Of a DNA stretch of 64,000 nucleotides, positions 33,922 through 42,624 are shown in pieces (position 1 is the first letter of the stretch; every line of letters begins with the position of its first letter). The stretch comes from PALSA-505 sp036501145 (GTDB lineage Bacteria > Actinomycetota > Actinomycetes > Streptosporangiales > Streptosporangiaceae): positions 1 to 64,000 of the forward strand of contig DASYAV010000052.1 of the NCBI GenBank assembly GCA_036501145.1. The letters are read 5' to 3'. The notes below the pieces were generated by a model. It searched no databases. It was given only the letters and a program-made list of their open reading frames with translations, and was not told the origin of the DNA. The translations under genes and the position numbers were made by a program.

Positions 33922-34350
33922 GTGATGAGACGGCGGAACATCGCGGGTACCAGCGTCGGCGGCCTGGAGGCAGAGCTGCTCGAGCGACTGTGGGCCGCCC
34001 GGGAGCCGCTCGGCGCCAGGGAACTGGCCGGGATGCTTTCCGGGCCGCCTCGCTCGTACAACACCGTGGTCACCGTGCTGACCCGCCTGGTCGGCAAGGG
34101 CCTGGTGGAGCGGGTCGGCGATGGCCGCCGCTTCCGGTACCGGCCGGCCGGGGATCCCGACCAGCTGACCGCCCAGGCGATCGAGCGGCTGCTGGCCGCG
34201 GCCGACGACCGCCGCAGCGTCCTGGCCCACCTGGTCACCGGTACCCGGGATCCGGACCTGCTGGCCGACCTGGCCGCGATACTGCACGACCGTGACCTGG
34301 AGCGCCCCGGTGGCAGCGGGTCGGGCCCGGCGACGGAGGACAGCCGGTGA
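33922..34350 (+). CDS. BlaI/MecI/CopY family transcriptional repressor
   Basis: A 142-residue winged-helix repressor: LEAELLERLWAAREPLGARELAGML, then SYNTVVTVLTRLVGKGLVERV with the recognition helix, and RRFRYRPAG in the wing. This is the BlaI/MecI pattern. The C-terminal helices would dimerise and be cut when a partner sensor protease is activated. Start GTG 33922 or ATG 33925. The 4-bp overlap with the M56 peptidase gene shows the usual blaI-blaR1 pairing. Confidence 0.9.
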   Translation: MMRRRNIAGTSVGGLEAELLERLWAAREPLGARELAGMLSGPPRSYNTVVTVLTRLVGKGLVERVGDGRRFRYRPAGDPDQLTAQAIERLLAAADDRRSVLAHLVTGTRDPDLLADLAAILHDRDLERPGGSGSGPATEDSR

Positions 34351-35357
34351 ACGGCGCCTTGTGGCTGGCCATGACGATGGCTGTGCTGGTGATGGCCGGC
34401 CTGGTCATGGCCGGGTTCGCCAGCGCCGTGCCGCGGCTGGGGGCCACGGTCGAACTGCTCACCCTGGCGATGATCTGGCTGATGCCGCTGCTGCTGCTGT
34501 CGAGCGCTGCCGCGGCTGCCGGGGCGGCGGGGACGGTGCCGGTGGCGAAGGTCGCCGGGGTGTGCCTGCTCGCCCGTGGCCCGGTAGGCCTGGCCCAGCT
34601 TGTGCTCTACCTGCTGGCGCTGGCCGCGGTGGGCCGCACGGCCGTCGCCGCCGCCCGGGCACTGACCGCGGCGCACCGGGCCGAACTCAGCGGGTGGGCA
34701 TTAACCGGCGCGACGCCGGTGCGAACGCCGGGCGGGCAGCTCGTGTGGATCGTCCCGTCCAGCCGGCTCGCCGCCTACTGTGGCGGGCTGCGCCACCCTC
34801 GCCCGGTGGTCACCACCGGGTTGCTTGACCTGCTGGACCCGGCCGAGCAGGCGGCGGTGCTGCGGCACGAGTCGGCGCACGCTCGCCTCGGCCATCCGCG
34901 GCTGCTGCTGCTCGGCTCGGTGATAGCGGCCAGCTACCGGTGGCTGCCGCCGGCCCGGCTGGCCTGGCTGGCGCTGCGTCGCGACCTGGAAGCCGCCGCC
35001 GACGACGAGGCGGTGGCCGGCGGAGCCGGTCCGCTGCTGGCCGCGTTGGCCAAGGTGGCCCTGGCGCAGACAGCGCCGCCCGCGGCTCCGCCGCCCCGGG
35101 CCGCCGGGTTCGCCGACCCGGGGGAGTTGCGCTACCGGATACGCCGCCTGCAGCAGCCGGCCCCGCGGCGGGCCCGCACGATGCTCGCGCTGAGCCTGGT
35201 CGGCGCGGCGCTGGTGGGCGCGCTGGCCGAGGGGCTGTGCGTGCTGCTGCACAGCGGGTCTGCGTGGGCCGCCGTGCTGCCCTGCCTGGCCGCTTTCGGC
35301 TATCTGGGCTGGCGTCCGACCTGGGCGAGGCGGCAGGCCAGCGGCGGCCAGTCATAA
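34347..35357 (+). CDS. M56 family metallopeptidase (BlaR1-like)
   Basis: A 336-residue membrane protease with N-terminal helices, then the zinc site LRHESAHARLGHP (HExxH) near residue 173, with EAAADDEA downstream providing the third ligand. Two helices end the protein. It lacks the beta-lactam sensor domain of BlaR1, so the signal is something else. It is coupled to the BlaI-type repressor, which it presumably cleaves or controls. The redox membrane pair upstream may be its regulon (inference). Confidence 0.87.
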   Translation: MNGALWLAMTMAVLVMAGLVMAGFASAVPRLGATVELLTLAMIWLMPLLLLSSAAAAAGAAGTVPVAKVAGVCLLARGPVGLAQLVLYLLALAAVGRTAVAAARALTAAHRAELSGWALTGATPVRTPGGQLVWIVPSSRLAAYCGGLRHPRPVVTTGLLDLLDPAEQAAVLRHESAHARLGHPRLLLLGSVIAASYRWLPPARLAWLALRRDLEAAADDEAVAGGAGPLLAALAKVALAQTAPPAAPPPRAAGFADPGELRYRIRRLQQPAPRRARTMLALSLVGAALVGALAEGLCVLLHSGSAWAAVLPCLAAFGYLGWRPTWARRQASGGQS

Positions 35358-35479
35358 CGCCGCCGTGACGCGGCGGTGACGTTCCGCGCGTTACGGTCCC
35401 CGCGAAGACCGAGGGGCACTGGCCTGGGCCATTCGCCCAAGCGCCCGCCACAGCATCTCTCCTGACCTTGGAGGTCTCA

Positions 35480-36196
35480 GTGAAAGAGGATAAGTCCAGC
35501 CTCACCGCAGGCCGGGGGGAGTCCGCGCCGTCCGCCGGCATCGACCGGCGGTCCTTCGTTCGCACGGCCACCGTGGGTGGTGCGACCGCTGCCGCATTGG
35601 CAGCCACCGGCGCGCTGACCACGTCGGCACTCGCCGCCACCAACGGCACCGCCAGCCACGGCGGCAGCACCAGCGACTCGGTGCCGACGCTCAAGGACGC
35701 GGGCGCCGGCATGCACGTAGGGATCGGCAGCGTCCAGATGATGGCATGCGCCACCATCAGCAGGGAACTCACCACCTGCGCGGTCGGTCAGATGGGCCTG
35801 ACTCTCAGCGAACTCTCCGTACTCGCTACCTTCTTGGAGCCGATCCTGGGCTTCCTTCTGTCGCCCGGCTGGTCAGGCCCCTTCACGATGGAGATGTACT
35901 CGCTCAACGTGAAGACCTACGACGTCAACCGCCCGGCCGGCAGGCTCACCGCCAAGGGCACGGTGCGCTCCATCACCAAGATCGCCGGAATCATGGTCGA
36001 GGACGCCACCTCCCCTTACATCGCGGTGGCCACCGACGGCCGGGGTGGGAAGAACGGAGACTCCTACCACCTGAGCTTCAAGACGCCGTTCTGGACCACG
36101 CCGGGCAACCCGCTGGCCACGCCTTCCACGTTCCACAAGGGCTGGTCGATGTTCGGCGGCGAACTCATCGTCGGGGAAGTCAGCGTTCCCAGGTAA
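35480..36196 (+). CDS. Tat-exported protein of unknown function
   Basis: A 238-residue protein with a twin-arginine signal (DRRSFVRTATVGG, Ala-rich core to about residue 52). The mature part has strands such as GPFTMEMYSLNVKTYDV, SITKIAGIMVEDA and PYIAVATDG. It may be a small beta-barrel or lipocalin-like fold, with HKGWSMFGGELIVGEVSV at the end. I do not recognise the family. GGAGG five bases before GTG 35480 selects this start; a TTG 12 bases upstream lies within the ribosome site. It is followed by a strong hairpin and is therefore a separate unit. Confidence 0.75.
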   Translation: MKEDKSSLTAGRGESAPSAGIDRRSFVRTATVGGATAAALAATGALTTSALAATNGTASHGGSTSDSVPTLKDAGAGMHVGIGSVQMMACATISRELTTCAVGQMGLTLSELSVLATFLEPILGFLLSPGWSGPFTMEMYSLNVKTYDVNRPAGRLTAKGTVRSITKIAGIMVEDATSPYIAVATDGRGGKNGDSYHLSFKTPFWTTPGNPLATPSTFHKGWSMFGGELIVGEVSVPR

Positions 36197-36214
36197 CCAG
36201 CGGTACGGAAAGAA

Positions 36215-36254
36215 TCCCGAGGGCCGCCAGGGCAATTCCCGGCGGCCCTCGGGA
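36215..36254 (+). terminator. 14-bp stem terminator
   Basis: TCCCGAGGGCCGCC pairs exactly with GGCGGCCCTCGGGA around a 12-base loop, 18 bases after the stop of the Tat-exported protein gene. Confidence 0.85.
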
Positions 36255-36393
36255 CATGGCTGCCCACAAACAACGGCATAACGGCGATGTAACAGTGCCA
36301 CGACGGTTGCTGGCTGATGATGACACCATACGGCGTTCGGGATGGTCCGCGCCGGGTGCGGTCTGACAATAAATTTGCGGAGGCGCGTCGATC

Positions 36394-38085
36394 ATGCAAC
36401 CTGAACTCGCCACAGAACCGCGAGGTTCATCACTCAATACATTCCGGAATGCCTACTTGTTCTGGGCTGGCTCAATAGCCGCCGGTATTGGCGCCATCCT
36501 GCATCTGCCCATGTACCTCTCTGCCCGGGGTGTGAACTATCAGGTATCGAAGATGCAGACGATGCCGGGCATGCGGGGCGACATGATAGCCATGTACGTC
36601 GGCATGGGGCTGATCGTCGCCGGGCTTGTGGCCAGCGTCATCGGCATTGTCCCCCGGCGGCGGCCGGACGCGGGCTCGCTGGGCGGTACCCGGGTCGTGT
36701 CCGGCGAGACCCGGGTCACCCGGCCAGTGGTGATCTTGATGGTTGTGCTGGCGGTGGCGGTGATCATCGACGCCACTCACCCGATTGACCTTGCCTTCGT
36801 CGCACCGGGGATGGCCAAGGAGTACGGCCTCAAGTCGGCCACCAATCCGCATGGTGGCCTGCCGGTTTCGCTGCTGCCGCTGTCCGGGATCACCGGCACC
36901 GTCATCGGGTCGTTCGTCTGGGGCTGGTTCGGCGACCGGATCGGCCGGCGCGCGTCGATCATCATAGCGGGCGAGCTGTTCATGACCACCGCGATCTGCG
37001 GGGCCATGCCCACCTTCGAATGGAACCTGGCGATGTGCTTCATGATGGGCCTGGGGGCGGGGGGAATGCTGCCCATCACCTTCGCGCTGATCGCCGAGTC
37101 GGTGCCCACGCGGCACCGCGGCTGGCTCATGGTGCTCATCGGCGGTGAGGTCTCAGGCGCGTACGCCCTGGTCAGCTGGCAGTCAGGGTGGCTGATCCCG
37201 CATTACAGCTGGCGGATGCTCTGGCTTATCGGCATGCCCACGGGTGCGCTGCTCCTCGCGCTCATCCCGTGGATACCCGAGTCGCCGCGGTTCCTGCTGG
37301 CCTACGGGCGCGTGGCAGAGGCCCAGGCCGTCATGCGCCGCTTCGGCATGAAACTGGTGGCGCCCGGGCAGGAGGAGTACGCCGAGCCCGAACTGCCCGG
37401 CCATGGCCGCTTCCGCCAGCTGTGGGGCCGTGGCCTGCTGGGACAGTCAGTCACCGTCGCGGTGCTCGGCATCGGCATCGGGGTCGTCACCTATGGCTTC
37501 CAGCTCTGGATACCTTCGGACCTCGAGCGGATCGGGTTCAGCAATGGAGCGGCCGACAGCTTGCTCCGTAACTCCGCGCTCATCGGGTACCCGTTCACTT
37601 TCCTCGCCGCCTGGCTCTACGGGTTCTGGAGCAGCAAGAAGACGATCCTGATACTCACCACCCTGACCATTATCTCACTGGCCGCATTCGTCATATTCGG
37701 CGATTCTGTCACGTCCAACAAAACGGTGTTCCTGTTCGTGCTGGCCGTGCCGATCCTGACCACCGGGCTGGTGGTGGCCATCCTCGGCGCATACAGCTCC
37801 GAGGTGTATCCAACTCTCCTGCGGGGCCGTGGCGGCGGGCTTGCCGCTGGTGCGAGCAAGGCCGGCGGCGTGCTCGTCATCGCGATGGTGACCGCGGCGG
37901 TCGCCTCCCCGTCGATGCGTGCGACAGCGCTCGCGGGCATCGTCCCGCTGGTGCTGGCGGTGGCAGCGGTCGCGTTCTTCGCGACCGAGACCAGGAAGCG
38001 GAATCTCGAGGAGATCAGCGCGCGTCTGGTGGCGCCGGGCGTCGAACCGCTGCTGGCCCAGGGGGAACGGAGCGGTGGCGGATGA
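36394..38085 (+). CDS. MFS transporter
   Basis: A 563-residue transporter. Two N-terminal helices (residues 20-45 and 65-88) precede a 12-helix MFS core starting near residue 108. The core has GWFGDRIGRRAS between helices 2 and 3 and PESPRFLLAYGR after helix 6, both sugar-porter-like signatures. Two extra N-terminal helices are unusual. GGAGG lies ten bases before the ATG. The stop overlaps the next gene (ATGA). The substrate is unknown; the neighbours suggest a dedicated small molecule rather than a common nutrient. Confidence 0.87.
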   Translation: MQPELATEPRGSSLNTFRNAYLFWAGSIAAGIGAILHLPMYLSARGVNYQVSKMQTMPGMRGDMIAMYVGMGLIVAGLVASVIGIVPRRRPDAGSLGGTRVVSGETRVTRPVVILMVVLAVAVIIDATHPIDLAFVAPGMAKEYGLKSATNPHGGLPVSLLPLSGITGTVIGSFVWGWFGDRIGRRASIIIAGELFMTTAICGAMPTFEWNLAMCFMMGLGAGGMLPITFALIAESVPTRHRGWLMVLIGGEVSGAYALVSWQSGWLIPHYSWRMLWLIGMPTGALLLALIPWIPESPRFLLAYGRVAEAQAVMRRFGMKLVAPGQEEYAEPELPGHGRFRQLWGRGLLGQSVTVAVLGIGIGVVTYGFQLWIPSDLERIGFSNGAADSLLRNSALIGYPFTFLAAWLYGFWSSKKTILILTTLTIISLAAFVIFGDSVTSNKTVFLFVLAVPILTTGLVVAILGAYSSEVYPTLLRGRGGGLAAGASKAGGVLVIAMVTAAVASPSMRATALAGIVPLVLAVAAVAFFATETRKRNLEEISARLVAPGVEPLLAQGERSGGG

Positions 38086-39626
38086 CGCAGACGGCGCCGG
38101 CGGCGTCCGCCGCGCTCGGACTGCCGGCCCAGGGCGGTCTCGCCGCGCTCCGCGACACACCCGTCTGGTCCGATGCCGCCGTCGCCGGTGCCGGGCTGCG
38201 CATCCAGGACGTGCCGTTCGTGACGATCGGCGGCGGGCTCGCATCCTTCGCCCTCGTCGGCTTCCTGCGCAACTGCCGGGTGCCGGCCGCTGAGATTCGG
38301 GTCGTCAGCCCGCAGCCGCGGCCGTATGAGAACCTTCACCATCTCATGCGCCGGTCCCAGATCCTGGAGACCGACCCGCTGCGCTCGGACTCCATGTCGC
38401 GGGTGGACAACGTCTGGGGCTTTCCCAGCTACGCCGCCGAGCGGAGCATGGCCCAGCGCAGTCTGCGGCCGATGTGGAACGTGCTCGCCGAGCCGGTGGC
38501 CACGGAGTTCTTCAACCCCACCGGCAGTGAGGTGTTCCGCGGCATCGACCGTGAGGCAGTGCGGGTCGGCTGGCCTTCGATGCTGCTGGCCGGCCGCGGC
38601 CTGCTCGTCCGCAAGCGGGAGGACGGCGGTTATTTCTGTCTCGTCTGCCCGGTGGCCGGCTCTGCCGCCGTCGCGCTGCGCAGCCAGTATGTTCACCTCG
38701 GCACCGGCTACCCGGCGGTCAACTACCCGCGCGAGGTCAGCGGCTACCGGATGAGGCACCATGACTATTTCCGCGTGGTGAACGCCTACGAACCACACGA
38801 GCACGTCTACCAGGTGCTGCGCCGGCGAGCGGGAACGGTCGTGATCCGGGGGGCGGGGGTCACCGCCTCAAGGGTGCTCGAGCGCCTCTTCGACGACAGG
38901 GAGAAGTCCGGCTGCGACGTCCAGATCCTGCACCTGATCCGGAACTACGTCGAGGGCCCGCAGGGCCCGCCGATGTTCCGCCGGCCTGGCGGTCACGGCT
39001 GGAGCTACCAGCCCTTCAGCTTCCCCAAGGCGGCCGGCGCCGGCCAGCTGCGGCAGCGCATGCTCGGCATGGACAACCTGAAACGCGCGGAGTACATCGC
39101 ATCGATCAGCGGCACCACCAGCGCGAAACGCCGCATATGGCAGCGCCAGCTCGAGCGCGGCCGTGCCGGTGGCTACTACCGGGCCTACCGGGGAGACATC
39201 CGCGGCATGACCCCGAGCGGCCGCGGGACCGTCGACCTGCGCATCGACGTCGACGCGCTGCCCGGTGACAGCAGGATCGAGGCCGATTTCGTGCTCGACT
39301 GCACCGGCCTGAAGCTGGCGCTGCGGGAGAACCCGCTGCTCTGTGACCTGCTCGATACCGGCACCATCACACAGAACCCGATGGGCGGGCTCGACGTCGG
39401 CCAGCACTTCGAAGTGCGCGGGGCCGAGCGGTCACCGGGTCAGATGTACGCGTCCGGCGTGATCGCCCGGGGTGGCTACCTGGCGCCGGTCGACTCCTTC
39501 TGGGGGTTCTCCCATGCGGGCCTGCTGATCTGCGACGACCTGGCCCGTCGCGGTTTCTGTGGCCGCCTCGGGGTGACCCGTTCGGTCACCGGCTGGCTGA
39601 AGTGGCTGAGGCACCGCACGCCATGA
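38082..39626 (+). CDS. FAD/NAD(P)-binding oxidoreductase, unassigned
   Basis: A 514-residue protein. FVTIGGGLASFALVGFLR near residue 48 is an N-terminal dinucleotide-binding motif (GxGxxS variant) and VVSPQPRPYENLHHLMRRS follows, while TVVIRGAGVTASRVLERL near residue 256 is a second glycine motif. FVLDCTGLKLAL near residue 410 resembles the late FAD-contact segment. This arrangement suits a two-dinucleotide flavoprotein such as a monooxygenase or reductase. It is coupled to the MFS gene and to the next membrane-protein gene by ATGA overlaps. No substrate can be proposed. Confidence 0.7.
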   Translation: MTQTAPAASAALGLPAQGGLAALRDTPVWSDAAVAGAGLRIQDVPFVTIGGGLASFALVGFLRNCRVPAAEIRVVSPQPRPYENLHHLMRRSQILETDPLRSDSMSRVDNVWGFPSYAAERSMAQRSLRPMWNVLAEPVATEFFNPTGSEVFRGIDREAVRVGWPSMLLAGRGLLVRKREDGGYFCLVCPVAGSAAVALRSQYVHLGTGYPAVNYPREVSGYRMRHHDYFRVVNAYEPHEHVYQVLRRRAGTVVIRGAGVTASRVLERLFDDREKSGCDVQILHLIRNYVEGPQGPPMFRRPGGHGWSYQPFSFPKAAGAGQLRQRMLGMDNLKRAEYIASISGTTSAKRRIWQRQLERGRAGGYYRAYRGDIRGMTPSGRGTVDLRIDVDALPGDSRIEADFVLDCTGLKLALRENPLLCDLLDTGTITQNPMGGLDVGQHFEVRGAERSPGQMYASGVIARGGYLAPVDSFWGFSHAGLLICDDLARRGFCGRLGVTRSVTGWLKWLRHRTP

Positions 39627-41335
39627 CGCCCACGCTGATGGGCCGGCTTCAGACCCGCATCTTCCTGGCGGCCACCATAGGCGTGCTGTGGACGGCCGCC
39701 ATCACGCCTGCCCTCCCCCGGCCCGCCGGGATGAGCTCGGTCTTCGCCTACCACGTGACCTTCGAGGCGCTCGGGCTGATGACCCTGCTCGGACTGGGCT
39801 GGGAGGTCGTCTACCACGTTATGCAGCAGGCCCGCTGGGATAAGGACTGGCCGTCCCTGTTCACCCTGCTCGCGGTCATCCCCGAGGCGATACCGCTGTG
39901 GTATGTGACGCACATCCTGGACGTCATTCCCGGCACCGCCCGGCTGTCTTCGCCCATCGTCCCGCTGTACGTCATCCACATCAGTACCACATGGGTTCTG
40001 ACCTGGCTGTTTATGCAAGGCCCGCTGCGCGTGCTGCACGTCCGCTGGCGTTTCGAGGGTGGCAAGGTGCTGGTGCGGGCGCCGGGGAGGGCCAGACGCC
40101 GGCCCAGCGGGTTGCCAGGCATCGCCGCGGCGGCAGCGGCTGTGGCGCCCGGTGCGGCCGTGCCGGTGCCCGCCGAAGCGGCGGCCGAGGGCCCTCCGGC
40201 CGAAAACCTCGCGCAGGGGGTGCTGTGCGGGCATGGCCACTTCAGTCACCCGGAGGCCAGGTACTGCGTGATATGCGGCTCCGCGGTCCTTCCGCTGGCC
40301 GGGCCGGGCACGCTGGGAACCCGGCCGCCCGCGGGGATCTTGATTCTCGCCGACGGCGGCACCGTGGTGCTGGAGCACGACCTCACCGTGACAGCGTCCG
40401 CACCGTCGGGCGATCTCGGGTTCGTCCCGCTGGGCGATCACGCGCAGGCGGTGGCGCACATCAGGATCATCGGGTGGCAGCCCGTGGTCTCCAGCCCGGC
40501 GCACGCCATGACGCTCCTGCTTCCCGGCGGCAGCGAGTTGCGGGCAGAGCCCCATGTGCCCGTGCCGCTCATGCCGGGCGTGGAACTCACCGTCGGCCAG
40601 CACCGGATCCGTTACGAAAGCCCGCACCACGCGGGCCCACTGGGCCCGGAACCGGCAGCGTGGCCGCTGGGCCCGGAACCGGCAGCGGCGCCGGCCCCCT
40701 TCCGGCCGGCTGCCGCCCCCGGTGCGGACGCGGCACGCAGTTCCCGTCGCATGGCCGCCGCCCTCGGGATGCTGCCGGGACTGGTGGCCGGCCGGATGCT
40801 GGCGGCCGGCCGGATGACCCTGGGCTGGATGATGGGCCGGCAGGCCCTGCGCTCCCGCAGGGCGGCCGCGGCCGGGGCGGTCACCTCGGCTCTCGTCATT
40901 GCCGTCATGTTCGGGTTCGCCGGCCAGCTCGCCAGCGAGGGCGGCGGTGCACGGCAACTGGCCAGCGGCCCACGCGGCTTCCCGGCAACGGTGCCCGCCG
41001 CGGCGGGCACCCGCTCACCGCGCGGCAGGAGCAGGCCGGGTAGCGCTGCTTCCCCGGTGAGCTACCTGACCGGCGGGCCGGGCCGGCGGGCCGGCAGGCC
41101 TGCGGGCCATGGGCGACCGGCGCCGCCGCCGGGGCAGGGAAACCCGCCTGGCACCCCCGGGCCGGCGCCGACGTCTTCGGTGCCGTCGCCGTCAGCCACC
41201 CCGACCCCGACCCCGACTCCGACCCGGACGCGTACCTCGTCGCCGTCCCCGTCACCCTCGCCCACCAGGACCCATCCCAGGCCGGGCTCCTGCATCATCA
41301 GGCTGCTCGGGCTGCGGGTCTGTGGGCTCCTGTGA
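39623..41335 (+). CDS. Membrane protein with zinc ribbon and FHA-like domain
   Basis: A 570-residue protein. Three or four N-terminal helices (residues 10-135) are followed by an Ala-rich linker. A zinc ribbon reads CGHGHFSHPEARYCVICG near residue 203. A beta-domain resembling an FHA fold, beginning GILILADGGTVVL, comes next, then a membrane segment (GAVTSALVIAVMFGFAGQL) and a long external Pro/Thr/Ser tail with TPTPTPTPTRTRT ending in CIIRLLGLRVCGLL. A 20-bp direct repeat gives LGPEPAA twice near residue 345. FHA domains read phosphothreonine, so kinase signalling is possible. ATG 39623 lies in the stop of the FAD gene. Confidence 0.65.
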   Translation: MTPTLMGRLQTRIFLAATIGVLWTAAITPALPRPAGMSSVFAYHVTFEALGLMTLLGLGWEVVYHVMQQARWDKDWPSLFTLLAVIPEAIPLWYVTHILDVIPGTARLSSPIVPLYVIHISTTWVLTWLFMQGPLRVLHVRWRFEGGKVLVRAPGRARRRPSGLPGIAAAAAAVAPGAAVPVPAEAAAEGPPAENLAQGVLCGHGHFSHPEARYCVICGSAVLPLAGPGTLGTRPPAGILILADGGTVVLEHDLTVTASAPSGDLGFVPLGDHAQAVAHIRIIGWQPVVSSPAHAMTLLLPGGSELRAEPHVPVPLMPGVELTVGQHRIRYESPHHAGPLGPEPAAWPLGPEPAAAPAPFRPAAAPGADAARSSRRMAAALGMLPGLVAGRMLAAGRMTLGWMMGRQALRSRRAAAAGAVTSALVIAVMFGFAGQLASEGGGARQLASGPRGFPATVPAAAGTRSPRGRSRPGSAASPVSYLTGGPGRRAGRPAGHGRPAPPPGQGNPPGTPGPAPTSSVPSPSATPTPTPTPTRTRTSSPSPSPSPTRTHPRPGSCIIRLLGLRVCGLL

Positions 41336-41351
41336 GCCGCTGCCCGGCAGG

Positions 41352-41801
41352 CTAGTCCAGGCCGCCAGGCTCGCCGGCATCGATCCGCAGGCACCCGGCG
41401 AGGGCGCGGGCATTGTCGGCGGCCAGCAGGTGGGCCGACATCACCAGCTCGCCGACCCGCTGGTCGGATACCCGGTAGTAGGCATAGCGGCCCTCCCGGC
41501 GAACCTGCACGAAGCCGCAGTCGGCCAGGCACGCCAGATGCGTGGACACCCGGCCCTGGGAGAGACCGGCCAGGCTGACGCATTCGGTCACCGTGTGCTC
41601 TTCGTCCACGAGGAACTCCAGCAGGCGCAGCCGCACGGGGTCGCCGAGTGCACGAAAGAACTTTGCCAGCAGGCTGATGCCCACGGCGCTCGACGGCAGC
41701 AGCGGAGAGGACCGGCCCGATGCCACCACCTGACGCTCTCCCTGCGATTGCATGACGAATCCGGATGAGCGAATATTAGCATTCTGCTCGTGACCGAGCA
41801 T
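41352..41801 (-). CDS. ArsR/SmtB family metalloregulator
   Basis: A 149-residue winged-helix repressor: LAKFFRALGDPVRLRLLEFLVDEEHTVTECVSLAG, then LSQGRVSTHLACLADCGFVQ as recognition helix and RREGRYAYYRV as wing. A Cys at the ECV position (as in ArsR ELCV) and Cys/His residues in HLACLADC and the last helix could bind thiophilic metals. A GAGGAGG site supports ATG 41801; an internal ATG at 41753 would leave an AT-rich GAAT/ATTC element (41771-41784) as promoter. It is divergent from the MerB-like gene, which it probably controls. Confidence 0.88.
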   Translation of the reverse strand: MLGHEQNANIRSSGFVMQSQGERQVVASGRSSPLLPSSAVGISLLAKFFRALGDPVRLRLLEFLVDEEHTVTECVSLAGLSQGRVSTHLACLADCGFVQVRREGRYAYYRVSDQRVGELVMSAHLLAADNARALAGCLRIDAGEPGGLD

Positions 41802-41911
41802 TACCCAGACCTCCTCTCGGGCCCGGGCGCCCCCCGGGTCCGGCCGGCCCTGCCCCGCACGGGCGCGCCGGGTTTGGTTCGGTCCGGCCGGGCTGCACAC
41901 ATAGAGCGCAC

Positions 41912-42550
41912 ATGAGCAATCTGACCCGGCCGATGACCCTGGCCCGGCGAATGGCGGCCTTCTTCGCGCAGACGCCGGCCTGCCGGGATCTGGCCGGCAC
42001 CTGGCAGCACGTGCTGCGGATGCTGTCCGATGGACAGCCAGTCCCGGTGGCGGACATCGCCGCGGCGACCGGGAGTCCCGCCGCCAGCCTGCGGCGTAAA
42101 CTGCGGCGCAACCCGATGGTGGAATGGAGCGCCGAAGGCCAGCTGGTCGGCCTCGGTGTGACGCTCCGGCCGACGCATCAGCACCTGAGAACGCGAGGTC
42201 AGGATCTCTACTTCTGGTCCGCGGTGGACCCACTGCTGCTGACGCAGGTGCTGGGACAGCCGGTCCAGGTGACCACGTCGTGCCGGGCTAGCGGCACGAG
42301 AATCCGGCTCGGTGTCGCCCCGGCCGGCGTTTTGGAGGCTGACCCCCCTGGGGTCGTCGTGTCCGTGCCTTCCCACCCCGGGGCGGCTGGCCATTCGCTG
42401 TACTCGTTGCCCACGCACGTCAGCTTCTTCCGAAGTGCACAGGCGGCGTCCGCCTGGCTGGCCGGCCATCCGGGCTACGAACTGCTCGTTGTCGAAGAGG
42501 CTCTCAGTTTCGCCGGCCATCTCAATGCCCTGTTTGCCGCCGGCGGGTGA
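41912..42550 (+). CDS. Organomercurial lyase (MerB)-like protein lacking catalytic cysteines
   Basis: A 212-residue protein that follows MerB from end to end: a helical N-terminal domain (PVPVADIAAATGSPAASLRRKL), then GQLVGLGVTLRPTHQHL, LYFWSAVDPLLL, VQVTTSCRASG and THVSFFRSAQAASAWLAGHPG. Compared from memory with E. coli MerB (LYAWCALDTL, CCHVHFFAS), catalytic Cys96 is Ser103 here and Cys159 is Pro167. Asp99 (Asp106) and Cys117 (Cys124) are kept. C-Hg cleavage by the known mechanism is therefore unlikely. It may bind a metal or organometal, or be a regulator. It is divergent from an ArsR gene. Confidence 0.75.
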   Translation: MSNLTRPMTLARRMAAFFAQTPACRDLAGTWQHVLRMLSDGQPVPVADIAAATGSPAASLRRKLRRNPMVEWSAEGQLVGLGVTLRPTHQHLRTRGQDLYFWSAVDPLLLTQVLGQPVQVTTSCRASGTRIRLGVAPAGVLEADPPGVVVSVPSHPGAAGHSLYSLPTHVSFFRSAQAASAWLAGHPGYELLVVEEALSFAGHLNALFAAGG

Positions 42551-42595
42551 GGGGAACCCGCCGCCTGGGGAAATCGGCAGGCGGGATCGTTCCCC
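42551..42595. terminator. Hairpin between MerB-like and SARP genes
   Basis: GGGGAAC at 42551 pairs with GTTCCCC ending 42595; inside, CCGCC and GGCGG continue the stem with small bulges. It lies between two convergent genes and could serve both. Confidence 0.55.
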
Positions 42596-42624
42596 TGGAC
42601 CCGGCGGCATGCCCATGAATCAGC

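Noticed and set aside
36215..36254. Riboswitch before the MFS gene
   Set aside because: It is a plain perfect hairpin close to the upstream stop codon, with no conserved loop elements, so it is called a terminator.
41191..41280. CRISPR-like or tandem array
   Set aside because: It is a coding Pro/Thr microsatellite in the tail of the membrane protein, without spacers.
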